From Salipaludibacillus keqinensis (lineage in GTDB: Bacteria; Bacillota; Bacilli; Bacillales; Salisediminibacteriaceae): DNA of 64,000 nt. A model generated the notes under the pieces. The model was not told the origin of the DNA, did not search any database, and saw nothing but the letters and a program-made list of their open reading frames with translations. Each line of letters opens with the position of its first letter. Positions within the stretch are counted from its first letter, which is position 1. Of this stretch, positions 44,773-53,159 are shown one piece after another. The stretch spans positions 930,001-994,000 of the forward strand of contig NZ_PDOD01000001.1 in assembly GCF_003226325.1 (NCBI RefSeq), in the 5' to 3' direction. A program made the position numbers and the translations under genes.

Positions 44773-46098
44773 ATGCAGGGGGATTTTATTAATATAACTC
44801 TTTTCTTCGTAGGAACATTGATGGTAGTTTTAATAACTATTAAAATTATAGCAAGAGTTAATAGCTATAATAGAACATTGAAGCAAGATAGATTAGAGAA
44901 AACAATTAGGGGAGAAAATAATAATGAAAGTCATGAGGAAGTAAATGCTCTCACTGATATCCCTTCAGAGCTACCTTGGGAAGTAAAAGGTATAGATAGT
45001 TTTGAAATAAAGAAATATGAACGACAGCAACTAGTACCTCTGAATAGAAATATAAAGGATAATATTAATAATCTTGTCAAACTAACTCCATCAGCTGCAG
45101 ATATTGTAAAAACGGATAAGAAGGTGATCATAAAATTTAGTAAAGAGATTGTTGAAAAAATGAAGTCAGGTGAATTAACTTTGATGAAAACAAAGGGAGC
45201 AACAAATGAACTAAGAGCATTGGCAGTTGATCATAAAAATAAAATCCGTGGTCATGGCTCAATAACGGTAAAGAATATGAAAAAACTTAACCCCGCTCAA
45301 TTAGCTAATGTTGCTCTTGGAGTAATGACTATTATTTCGGCACAAGAACATTTAGAAAAAATAAACCAAAGGTTAAATGTTATTGATAATAAGGTTAAGA
45401 CACTATTGAGATACAACAGAAACGATAAACTTGGAAGAATTCAAGGTGCTGTTCGATATTTAAAAACTATACTTCCTGAATTGCAAAAGGAAGATATAAC
45501 TATTAACCATGCATACTTTGCTAAAATGGAGGATATTTATCTAGTTTGTTACCAAGAGTTACAATCTATTTTTATAGAACAACCGACTATTATTAACAAC
45601 ATTAAAAATGTTAAAGAAGTACTTAAGTATGATTTAGATAGTGTTGTAACTGAGATTGAAACTATAGCTACCACATTTGAAAAAGATCTATCCCTTTGCT
45701 TTGGAAACATAGAATTGATGGTCATTTGTTTGAATATGAGAACCTATATTGAAGGAACTGATGAGGTAAATTTAATAAGGCTCGATGATATTGAAAATGA
45801 TTATAAGAAAACGATTAATCACTTAGACGAGTTTAATAGAATAACAAAAGAAAAACAAATGAAGCTTGATGGGAAATTTAGATTTGAAAGTGCAGTAACT
45901 GAACGTAAAGCAAAATTGGAAGAAAAGATCACCTACCTTAATAAAAAAATTACCAAAAATATCATAGATATGGATGAACAACTAATCCAACTAAAACAAA
46001 GAAAAAATGCAGATTTAAAGGCACCGATTGACCTACAAGTAGAATACGATGAAACGGGTGAAATTACAGCTTTGTATAAGTTGAATAAGGCCAATTAA
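44773..46098 (+). CDS. membrane-anchored helical protein, function unknown
   Basis: This is a 441-aa protein with one N-terminal membrane segment (about 7-30: ITLFFVGTLMVVLITIKIIA) and a long helical cytoplasmic region. A conserved-looking core, TVKNMKKLNPAQLANVALGVMTIISAQEHLEKINQRLNVIDNKV (about 165-210), combines a small-residue helix with a coiled coil, and further coiled coil occupies about 340-425. I recognise no named family. It lies alone between a DUF1643-like gene and a terminator repeat in a region rich in nuclease genes, so a role in defence or membrane stress sensing is possible but unproven. Confidence 0.7.
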   Translation: MQGDFINITLFFVGTLMVVLITIKIIARVNSYNRTLKQDRLEKTIRGENNNESHEEVNALTDIPSELPWEVKGIDSFEIKKYERQQLVPLNRNIKDNINNLVKLTPSAADIVKTDKKVIIKFSKEIVEKMKSGELTLMKTKGATNELRALAVDHKNKIRGHGSITVKNMKKLNPAQLANVALGVMTIISAQEHLEKINQRLNVIDNKVKTLLRYNRNDKLGRIQGAVRYLKTILPELQKEDITINHAYFAKMEDIYLVCYQELQSIFIEQPTIINNIKNVKEVLKYDLDSVVTEIETIATTFEKDLSLCFGNIELMVICLNMRTYIEGTDEVNLIRLDDIENDYKKTINHLDEFNRITKEKQMKLDGKFRFESAVTERKAKLEEKITYLNKKITKNIIDMDEQLIQLKQRKNADLKAPIDLQVEYDETGEITALYKLNKAN

Positions 46099-46117
46099 TA
46101 AGGAATGTTTAATATTA

Positions 46118-46166
46118 TGGTGCCTGTCCCCAGTGCTTTAAAGCACTTGGGACAGGCCACTTTTTA
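46118..46166. repeat. second-family inverted repeat, copy B, acting as terminator
   Basis: GTGCCTGTCCCCAGTGCTTT (46120-46139) and the following AAGCACTTGGGACAGGCCAC (46141-46160) pair almost fully and are followed by TTTTT. It is related to the element at 39810-39861 and sits 20 bases after a stop codon. Confidence 0.75.
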
Positions 46167-46298
46167 ATTGATGGTAAAAATGAAATCACGGATCATCGTG
46201 TTTGTTCACTTAAAGTCTTCTTTGATAGAGAGGGAAGAGGAAAGAAGTAACTTCGTGAAACAAAAGATGAAGTGATGATCCACTTCATCTTATATGAT

Positions 46299-46652
46299 TT
46301 ATCTAATGATTCTCCCATCATTAATGGCAGCTTCCGATATGGTGTCAGCAGATCCTCCAGGTAACTCTTCTCTTTTTTCCGACTTCGCAAGATAATTCGC
46401 TATTAAAAATATCGTTCCTATGATGGTAAAGAGGATGGCTAAAGTGAAATAGGCGGTAGCTAAGTTGGCATTTATTATGTAGTTATAAGCATCGCCCCCT
46501 ACATAAGCATTTGTAGAACCACCAAAAAAACTATCACTGTTTTCGTAAACAAATAATTTATGGAACCCCACTCCTGAAAAAACAGCGGCAATGATGTAGC
46601 TAATCACGGCTAATATAAACTTCACTCCAAATTCTTTCGACTCAGCTTCCAA
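46299..46652 (-). CDS. small two-helix membrane protein, function unknown
   Basis: This protein of about 117 aa has two hydrophobic segments (VKFILAVISYIIAAVFSGVGF and ANLATAYFTLAILFTIIGTIFLIA) separated by FFGGSTNAYVGGDAYNYIINA, a motif I have seen in uncharacterised Bacillota membrane proteins. TTG 46652 is the likely start, behind GAGGGGG; the frame extends upstream to 46748 without a ribosome site. No function is assigned. Confidence 0.65.
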   Translation of the reverse strand: MEAESKEFGVKFILAVISYIIAAVFSGVGFHKLFVYENSDSFFGGSTNAYVGGDAYNYIINANLATAYFTLAILFTIIGTIFLIANYLAKSEKREELPGGSADTISEAAINDGRIIR

Positions 46653-46871
46653 GCTAATCCCCCTCACATGTTTTGAGTTTAATTTATGGATATGCATGTT
46701 ATTCAAATTGATAACTGAATGAGTAAATATTCGTTGAGAATGTTCCAACGAAGTCCTTGACGAATTGATAAAAATTCAGTTCCGATTTTTTTCAATCCGT
46801 CTCCCCATTTTTACTTGTTTGAGTGTACTTAATAGATGAAAGGCTTTTGAACTGAGAGGGGATGAGCAAGA

Positions 46872-47270
46872 ATGAAAGAAGCAGACTTAGTAAATGCACT
46901 GATCGTAAACTCGGATTTAATTGAACCAGGATTATCGTTTAAAGAGAAGGAAGTCAATTTAGATGGGAAAAGATGTGATTTGCTTTTTGTAGATAATAAT
47001 GGAAAGGACTTGTATGTGGAAGTCAAGAAGCATGCAGACTTACACGGAGCGGGTCAGTTGGTGTTATACAATGGGTTAGTCAGTAATAGGTCGGCACGGT
47101 TCATGCTAGTAGCCTTGTCGATCGCGGACAAGTTAGTTCAAGGGCTTCACAGAGGGGGCTATGAATATGTTGAAGTGAAGGATGAGGATATCTATTATAG
47201 CTTTTTCTCTAGTTCCATGAAAGAAGCAGCTGAAAGGGTGATCCGTGCGAATGAAAAAGTTAAGAGTTGA
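46872..47270 (+). CDS. NucS/DUF91-like PD-(D/E)XK nuclease domain protein
   Basis: This 132-aa protein equals a single nuclease domain. DGKRCDLLFVDNNGKDLYVEVKKHADLHGAGQLVLYNGLV gives the D...ExK pattern (RCDLLF, YVEVKK) and the Q of a RecB/NucS-type fold. NucS proper acts on mismatched or branched DNA and is longer, with an N-terminal DNA-binding domain that is missing here. It is monocistronic, followed by two terminators and opposed to another nuclease-like gene. A defence or repair role is inferred. Confidence 0.72.
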   Translation: MKEADLVNALIVNSDLIEPGLSFKEKEVNLDGKRCDLLFVDNNGKDLYVEVKKHADLHGAGQLVLYNGLVSNRSARFMLVALSIADKLVQGLHRGGYEYVEVKDEDIYYSFFSSSMKEAAERVIRANEKVKS

Positions 47271-47298
47271 GTGATTGTTGATATAACCTATAATAACA

Positions 47299-47329
47299 AG
47301 GAGCTCCAAGCAAAGTTGGAGTTCCTTTA
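47299..47329. terminator. terminator after the NucS-like gene
   Basis: AAGGAGCTCCAA and TTGGAGTTCCTT pair around GCAAAG with one mismatch, followed by TAACG. It lies 29 bases past the stop. Confidence 0.75.
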
Positions 47330-47373
47330 ACGACTTTTGATTTTAAAATTTTCAGCTAAAGTAGAAACTAATA

Positions 47374-47406
47374 GAGCCCCCTCGGTCACGTTGATCGAGG
47401 GGGTTC
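47374..47406. terminator. terminator after the SAP-nuclease gene
   Basis: AGCCCCCTCG and CGAGGGGGTT pair across an 11-base loop. It lies between convergent genes and suits the minus-strand nuclease gene. Confidence 0.65.
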
Positions 47407-47470
47407 ATTATTTGAAATGCTTAGACTTTACTAAAATAATATAAAAGAAGGTGTGACACCATCATAGTTT

Positions 47471-48991
47471 TTATTCAATAGCCCAATTCATTCTATCAAC
47501 AATTGTATTTCTAGTAAGCTCACCAGTTAAATTGAAAACTTGCAAACTAAATTTTGGATCTTTCTTATTGGAATAACCCTTCCAATTTTCCGCAATAAAC
47601 TTAAGGTTTTCAGCAGAAATGAGGGCAATATCTGTATCCGTTTCGGTAAAAGCTTTTAGTCGTTGTGCTTGTGATATAGACTCAGGAGAGATTTTTGAAG
47701 TGATAATTAGGAATAGAGTTACTCTATTATCATTCGCACGTATATAACCTAAAAATTGTTCGAAATGATCATTAGGGAAGGAGTAAGTTCCTTCGATACT
47801 TTTATTGTCCCAGAGAAGAGACTCTTTCGTGTTAAATTTAATTTTTCCGTCACAATGTTTTGATCCAGGCATTTCCACTAAAGGCAGACCCAATTTTGTT
47901 TCAAAAATATATCTAGTTGCCTCTTCAAAATACTTTTCCGTATCTAAGTCTTTCTCAATAACTTTATTCACCCTTAAAGGTTTATAATTACGAGCTGCTA
48001 AATCTTCAATATAATCATAATATAACGATCTATTATCGGTGGGGTCAGAGATAACCTTAGAGGATAAGTTTTCGTAGTAATCTATGATATTGCTAATTTT
48101 TTCATTTTTGGTTCCACTTACTCGAGCACCATCTAGGTTTCTAAGGAAATCTTTTAAATCGTTATTGGCTAAAGTGTCCAAAACAATAGAAGGTAAGATA
48201 TTATGCTTTAAAATTCTTTGGATAAGTGTTTCTTTCGTTCCGCTCGAGTTTATATTTAATGAGTTTAAAATATGTTTTAACTGAACCTTTGAAAAATCAT
48301 TTAATAATTGTTCATAAGTTTCATTTCTTAACTCCCCACCAAGTTCGTACCTGAGAATTCTAGCTATTTCAGAAGGTATAATATAATAAACTTCATCAGA
48401 CTTAAATCGTAAAATTAATCCTCTTGACTGAAGGTTTTTTAGAGAATTTTCAATTTGCCTATGGCTATGTAATTTGTTCCCTTTTTGAGGGAAGCGACCT
48501 ATATGGCTTTCAATTAAGTAGTGGTCTCTTTTCGTTAAATTAAGTTCCTGCCTTAGTACTGTAAGAATATTTACTTCATGAGAATTCAACGTTTCATCTT
48601 TTTTCCATGCTGTTGCAAGAACAGAACTGTAAATTCTGTAGTAGTCTTCAGGTATGGTGTTTTTTAAATATTCTTCGTCTTTACTTTCAGTAATAATTTG
48701 ATTCTCTAATTCCTCAACGTTCTTCAACAACTCAGATTCTTTTAATAGGTAGCCCTCATTTTCCATTAATGACATTAGTATCATTTCATTTAATAATGAG
48801 ATATCTCTTTTTTCTTCTAAGAAATTCAGGTTTCTTTTAACACGATCCTTATTTTGGAATTCTTCAATGTTTTTAATGATGACTTCCCGCATTTCTTCCT
48901 CGTCTGTCATTTTTACATCCTTTAGAAAACTGTCCAACGTGCGACTCAAATACATTTTACTCATTTTAGGTATAATGTCCTGTAATTTCAC
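47471..48991 (-). CDS. TerB-like, double-SAP, PD-(D/E)XK nuclease-like protein
   Basis: This is a 506-aa multidomain protein. Residues about 115-165 look TerB-like (YYRIYSSVLATAWKKDETLNSHEVNILTVL). About 170-215 may be a winged helix. Two consecutive SAP-type DNA-binding motifs lie at about 233-264 (KVQLKHILNSLNINSSGTKETLI) and 274-306 (NNDLKDFLRNLDGARVSGTKNEKI). The C-terminal part has a restriction-like core: D381 (KHCDGKI) and D395-x-K397 (LLWDNKS). The arrangement suggests a DNA-targeting nuclease, probably antiphage; I know no named system with it. The GTG start has GAGGAG eight bases before. It is a single gene. Confidence 0.7.
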   Translation of the reverse strand: MKLQDIIPKMSKMYLSRTLDSFLKDVKMTDEEEMREVIIKNIEEFQNKDRVKRNLNFLEEKRDISLLNEMILMSLMENEGYLLKESELLKNVEELENQIITESKDEEYLKNTIPEDYYRIYSSVLATAWKKDETLNSHEVNILTVLRQELNLTKRDHYLIESHIGRFPQKGNKLHSHRQIENSLKNLQSRGLILRFKSDEVYYIIPSEIARILRYELGGELRNETYEQLLNDFSKVQLKHILNSLNINSSGTKETLIQRILKHNILPSIVLDTLANNDLKDFLRNLDGARVSGTKNEKISNIIDYYENLSSKVISDPTDNRSLYYDYIEDLAARNYKPLRVNKVIEKDLDTEKYFEEATRYIFETKLGLPLVEMPGSKHCDGKIKFNTKESLLWDNKSIEGTYSFPNDHFEQFLGYIRANDNRVTLFLIITSKISPESISQAQRLKAFTETDTDIALISAENLKFIAENWKGYSNKKDPKFSLQVFNLTGELTRNTIVDRMNWAIE

Positions 48992-49326
48992 TATATCAGC
49001 TCCTCAACAATTTAAGTTAAACAATACTCTAGTTCAGTTCTGGAAGTAATAAAGAAGGTAAGTATACTCTCAAAAAAGGAAATTATTGTAGTATTATCTA
49101 CTATGCTAATATAAATTGTACTATAATACTATGAACCTTTTCAAAAAAATCGATAATTCAGACATATTATTTGTAAAGGAATAACTTTTATCTATCTCAC
49201 TATCCAATAATTTAATTAACCTTTTATATGATACAATCTTACTAGATAATGTAATTTTAATTTAAAGACTATAATAATTTATCATGAATACAAGGAATGT
49301 AATTTTAAGGAGAAGGGGACTAGAAA
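48992..49326. other. divergent AT-rich intergenic region
   Basis: In these 335 bases between two divergent nuclease-like genes, TTGTAG (49086-49091) and TATAAA (49110-49115), 18 apart, form a possible plus-strand promoter, though it is 210 bases from the gene. No other structure is seen. Confidence 0.45.
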
Positions 49327-50730
49327 ATGCTAAATGAAATCAAAAATTTCTTTAATATCAGTAAACGATTGAAAGAAAAAGAGGCGAAACTTTTAGATAC
49401 TGAGTTAAAACTAGAAAATAAAGAGAAAATTATTACTGACACAATTACCGAGGCGAAGCAGTCTGTACAGACAGAACTTGCAGAACTTGAATCTCGAAAA
49501 AATAAACTTGGAGAAGAAGTTAATACGGCAGAACAATTGTTAGCTGGACATCAAAAAGAAATTGTTAAGATGGAAAAACAAGCTAAAAAATTCAAAAGTG
49601 AATGTTTAGGGATTAAGCAACTAGTTGAGAAGTTTCCAAATGCGGTGAACTTCCAAGAAATCGAAAAAGAAGTTCGTGTCCTCGAGGAATCATTAGGAGA
49701 CGGTGTACTAAATACTTTAGTTGAATTAAATTTGCACTATAATGACTCAAAACTATTACGTAAAGAGATGACTTCTAACAACCGAGAGATCCAAAAACTA
49801 TTAAAATCCTATGAATCTAGATATACAACAAAAGCTAACAGAACGATCTATCATTTAATGGTTATTGGACTTAAAGCAGAATTGCAAAATATCTTACATA
49901 AACTCAAATACACAAATCTGGATAAATCATTGGAAGAAGCAAAAGCTCTTATTGATAAGTATTTGACCATCTGTGGAGATGGGAATGCTCAAATTTTACC
50001 TACCATTACAAGATTTTTATCAGAATTAGATCCTCTATTTCAAAATGCCATTCAAATTGAATATAAGCATTATATCCAAAAGGAATTAGAGAAAGAAGAG
50101 CAACGACAAATAAAAGAACAAATGAGACAAGAGGCTGAAGAACGTAAAAAGTTATTAGAAGAGAAGAAAAAAATTGAGCAAGAAGAGGAGAAGTACCTTC
50201 AAGAAATTGAAAAAAATAAGGTGCTTTTGTCTTCTGAAACCGACCCTATTAAGTTAGAAGCTCTTAATGCAAGAGTAGAAGAATTAAACCAACAAATAAT
50301 TAAATTAGAAGAAGATAAAGAGGAAATTGTTAAACGGGCAAACGGAAGAGCAGGTTATGTGTATGTGATATCTAATCTAGGTTCTTTTGGGGAAAATGTA
50401 TTTAAAGTTGGCATGACAAGACGACTAAACCCGTTAGATAGAATCGATGAATTAGGAAATGCCTCTGTTCCATTTAAATTCGACATTCATGCAATGGTCT
50501 TCAGTGATAACGCTGTCGACCTTGAGCAAAAAATTCATGAGCGCCTTACACCTAATCGAATAAATAAAATAAATTTGAGAAAAGAATTCTTTTCATCTGA
50601 CATTAATAATTTGCAGGCTATTGTTCAGGATATCGACTCAACGGTAGAATTTACTACTACACTAGCGGCAGAAGAGTATAGACAATCTCTTAGTATCGAA
50701 CAAGAAGAACAGAAGAGCAAAACTGCTTAA
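49327..50730 (+). CDS. DUF4041 coiled-coil protein with C-terminal GIY-YIG-like nuclease domain
   Basis: This 467-aa protein starts with a long coiled coil (about 14-100), has a helical DUF4041-type middle (about 100-250), a second Glu/Lys-rich coiled coil (about 250-340), and ends in a T5orf172/MUG113 GIY-YIG-like domain (about 341-430) with GYVYVISNLGSFGENVFKVGMTRRLNPLDRIDELG and the Glu in DLEQKIHERL. Such proteins occur widely in prophages and genomic islands; their activity is not settled. AAGGAGAAGGGG precedes the ATG. It stands at the edge of the phage replication remnant. Confidence 0.83.
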   Translation: MLNEIKNFFNISKRLKEKEAKLLDTELKLENKEKIITDTITEAKQSVQTELAELESRKNKLGEEVNTAEQLLAGHQKEIVKMEKQAKKFKSECLGIKQLVEKFPNAVNFQEIEKEVRVLEESLGDGVLNTLVELNLHYNDSKLLRKEMTSNNREIQKLLKSYESRYTTKANRTIYHLMVIGLKAELQNILHKLKYTNLDKSLEEAKALIDKYLTICGDGNAQILPTITRFLSELDPLFQNAIQIEYKHYIQKELEKEEQRQIKEQMRQEAEERKKLLEEKKKIEQEEEKYLQEIEKNKVLLSSETDPIKLEALNARVEELNQQIIKLEEDKEEIVKRANGRAGYVYVISNLGSFGENVFKVGMTRRLNPLDRIDELGNASVPFKFDIHAMVFSDNAVDLEQKIHERLTPNRINKINLRKEFFSSDINNLQAIVQDIDSTVEFTTTLAAEEYRQSLSIEQEEQKSKTA

Positions 50731-50847
50731 TTTATTCATCAAGTCTCCATAACGGTAAATGAAGAATACCCCCACCCATAACCAAAAAATGAAAGGGAGC
50801 GACTGTTAATACAGTTGCTTCCTTTCTATTTTTTACAACCACAGTGC

Positions 50848-50910
50848 AACCGTAGGGACGGTTCTCGCGGTTCAGGAGACCACCTGACCACAAGAACCGT
50901 CCCCCCGGTC
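50848..50910. repeat. GGGACGGTTCT hairpin repeat, copy 11 (full length)
   Basis: This full copy runs from AACCGTAGGGACGG to CCGTCCCCCCGGTC, with a partial extra AACCACAG just before it. It ends one base before the stop codon of the minus-strand sigma-like gene, so it could terminate that gene. Confidence 0.87.
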
Positions 50911-50911
50911 A

Positions 50912-51430
50912 CTACACAAACTCCACCATTCTTTCCCTTAATTTTTTCAAAGCCTCTTTTCGCCACGATCTCACGGTAGATATAGCAACGCCGTGTCTGT
51001 CGGCAATTTCTCCAAGTTTTAGTCCATCTATGAGGGCGCCGTTTATCCAATCCTGTTCTCTTGGGGTTAACCTTGAGCGAGCAATCAAATCGCGTAGAAT
51101 AAAGAGGTCTTCCTCGTTTAGAACGACAGCCGGGTTCGTTTCACTTAAAATGATTGGTTCCGTAGACACATGCCTCGTTTGCCAGCGATTCTTTCGTTCC
51201 AAAGTCAATTGGAAACGACCATAAATATAACTCTTTGCATAAGCCGCAAAAGCGCCTCGATCACCGTCATAGTTTGTCCAAGCGTCATACAACGCAATGC
51301 GTCCTGTTTGAATAAACTCATCCTTATCACCAGCCAACTTCCATTTTCGAATAAGGCCATAAATCATGGGCATGAACTGTTCACAGATTTGCTCAAATTC
51401 CTCTTCTTGATTGATTTCAAGTTGTTCCAA
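50912..51430 (-). CDS. phage-type sigma-70 family RNA polymerase sigma factor
   Basis: This 172-aa protein has sigma-70 region 2 (FEQICEQFMPMIYGLIRKW...DEFIQTGRIALYDAWTNYDGDRGAFAAYAKSYIYGRF) and region 4 (LTPREQDWINGALIDGLKLGEIADRHGVAISTVRSWRKEALKKL). This size is usual for phage-island and competence-type sigma factors of Bacilli. The TTG start follows GGAGAAG. It is oriented away from the replication genes and may drive late or transfer genes now missing. The target promoter is unknown. Confidence 0.84.
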   Translation of the reverse strand: MEQLEINQEEEFEQICEQFMPMIYGLIRKWKLAGDKDEFIQTGRIALYDAWTNYDGDRGAFAAYAKSYIYGRFQLTLERKNRWQTRHVSTEPIILSETNPAVVLNEEDLFILRDLIARSRLTPREQDWINGALIDGLKLGEIADRHGVAISTVRSWRKEALKKLRERMVEFV

Positions 51431-52016
51431 GGGACTTCTCCTGCTTGGAAGCGCGCTTCCGCTTATTCCGCGGTACCCTCAGTTTAGAGCGCGCATGAGA
51501 AAGCTACGAATGACGAAACGGCTCTTTTCATCTAGCGAAGCGACAGAATCGATTAATGGGAAATGTCTCATTTCATCGGTCAAATGAACAGGTTGCTATG
51601 ATTTTAAAAAAATGATTGAAAAATAGCTCCTGGAGATCATGAAATTAGAGGAAATCACCATGATTGGACCGAATCGCTCATCAAGATTCCTCTGCTTTTT
51701 TTAAAAACAACACTTCCTGAACTAAATTAGAAATTCGAATCCTTCCACCATGCCTTTCTATGAACCAACCCAATCCTTTCAAACACTCACCACGCTTCAT
51801 TCCAACTGTTCACGATGAAAAAGCAATACCAGAGATTACTACAGAGATTACTTCAGAGAATACATACAAAGGTCTTAGGCATGCTCATCGAAATTCGCAC
51901 AAACCCTTGCGTCTCTGAAAATAATTTCTAAAATCTTTTCAAAATAGCTCCCCCTTTTTTCCTTTTTGTATGTACTTATTTGATGAACAGCGATGATAAA
52001 AGGTGGAGGGATTCCC
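51431..52016. other. divergent intergenic region of the phage remnant
   Basis: These 586 bases contain the perfect palindrome GGAAGCGCGCTTCC (51447-51460) just upstream of the sigma-like gene and a long-loop hairpin with arms AGAGGAAATC (51647-51656) and GATTCCTCT (51685-51693) followed by a T-run. The rest shows no gene. A replication origin is possible beside the initiator gene but no iteron array is visible. Confidence 0.5.
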
Positions 52017-52874
52017 ATGAGAGGATTTAAACGATCAGTCATTAAAGAAGAGTTATTGATGTTAACAGGAGATTATAAATTGGCTATTATACTTAACCAA
52101 ATGATTTACTGGTCCCAATGTGTTAAAGATTTCGATGTCTTTATTTCGGAAGAGAAAAAGCGAAACGAAGAATCACAGTTGGAACTCACCCATGGCTGGT
52201 TCTACAAAACAGCCAGTGAATTGGCAGGAGACACGATGACGAACATGGCTCCATCGTCCATTCGTCGCTACTTAGCGAAACTGATCAATGCGGGATGGAT
52301 AGATCAACGGTCCAATCCAAAAATAAAGTGGGATCGGACAAAGCAATACAGAGTCAATCTTATTCAGATTCAGAAAGACCTCAACCAAATCGGCTTGTAT
52401 TTAGAAGGATATAAAGTGGAGATTCCCTTAGAAGTAGATCCAGCAGAAGACGATCAGGATCTCATCCAACATGAAGCAAATGAAGTGTCCAACGAGGAAC
52501 TGCCTTTTTCAGACGAAGAAAGGACTTATGAAGATGAACCAACAGAAGAATCGACAGAAGACAGCCCTAAGGAGCCATCATCCATCCCATATGCCGAGAT
52601 CATCACTTATTTGAATGAACAGACAGATAAGAATTTCAAACCCTCAGTTAGAAAAACACAAGAAAAGATTCGAGCAAGATGGCAAGAGAAGCACCGTCTC
52701 CAAGACTTTCAAAAAGTCATCGATACGAAGACCGCCCAGTGGATAAACGATCCGAGCATGAACAAATTTCTGCGACCGGAAACGCTGTTTGGGACGAAGT
52801 TTGAAGCGTATTTAAATGAAGGGGACACCTCGAAAGAATCGGCGTTTGATCTATATGTAAAGGGGTTGGAATGA
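52017..52874 (+). CDS. phage replication initiation protein
   Basis: This initiator-like protein of 285 aa has an N-terminal winged-helix part (about 5-105: EELLMLTGDYKLAIILNQMIYWSQC, SSIRRYLAKLINAGWI), an acidic linker, and a C-terminal Phg_2220_C-type domain (about 195-275: IITYLNEQTDKNFKPSVRKTQEKIRARW...FLRPETLFGTKFEAYLNE). Such proteins initiate replication in Bacillus phages and conjugative elements. ATG 52017 follows GGTGGAGGG. It is the first gene of a tight set with the helicase loader and helicase. Confidence 0.88.
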   Translation: MRGFKRSVIKEELLMLTGDYKLAIILNQMIYWSQCVKDFDVFISEEKKRNEESQLELTHGWFYKTASELAGDTMTNMAPSSIRRYLAKLINAGWIDQRSNPKIKWDRTKQYRVNLIQIQKDLNQIGLYLEGYKVEIPLEVDPAEDDQDLIQHEANEVSNEELPFSDEERTYEDEPTEESTEDSPKEPSSIPYAEIITYLNEQTDKNFKPSVRKTQEKIRARWQEKHRLQDFQKVIDTKTAQWINDPSMNKFLRPETLFGTKFEAYLNEGDTSKESAFDLYVKGLE

Positions 52875-52877
52875 CCC

Positions 52878-53159
52878 ATGACATTGAAAGAGACAGCCCA
52901 GTTATTGCAGGAAATCAACCGCTTTTTTCCGGGAAAAATCACGTTGCAACCTGAGACAGTCGAGGCATGGCATCGCCTCATGAAAACGCAGTCGTATAGA
53001 GAGGTGATCGAGCGTCTTGATCGTCACGTCGCTTGCAGTAAGTTTCCGCCTCTCGTCATCGATTTATATGAACAGCCGAGACCGGAGAGAAATAAACAGG
53101 TGCTTGGACAAATTGACGAGTGGGAGGCGAACGCCAGTGGCGGACCAATACAATCTTGA
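52878..53159 (+). CDS. G39P-like helicase loader/inhibitor
   Basis: This 93-aa protein resembles the N-terminal domain of SPP1 G39P, the loader and inhibitor of the phage replicative helicase: TAQLLQEINRFFPGKITLQPETVEAWHRLMKTQSYREVIERLDRHV followed by FPPLVIDLY. The disordered C-terminal tail that contacts helicase is short here. It starts three bases after the initiator stop and overlaps the helicase gene by 23 bases, the same order as the SPP1 loader and helicase, so function is well supported by context. Confidence 0.82.
   Translation: MTLKETAQLLQEINRFFPGKITLQPETVEAWHRLMKTQSYREVIERLDRHVACSKFPPLVIDLYEQPRPERNKQVLGQIDEWEANASGGPIQS

Noticed and set aside
24529-50910. Regularly recurring palindromic sequences considered as a dispersed CRISPR array
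   Set aside because: The copies are kilobases apart, each is a long hairpin rather than a short repeat with spacers, and no cas genes are present.
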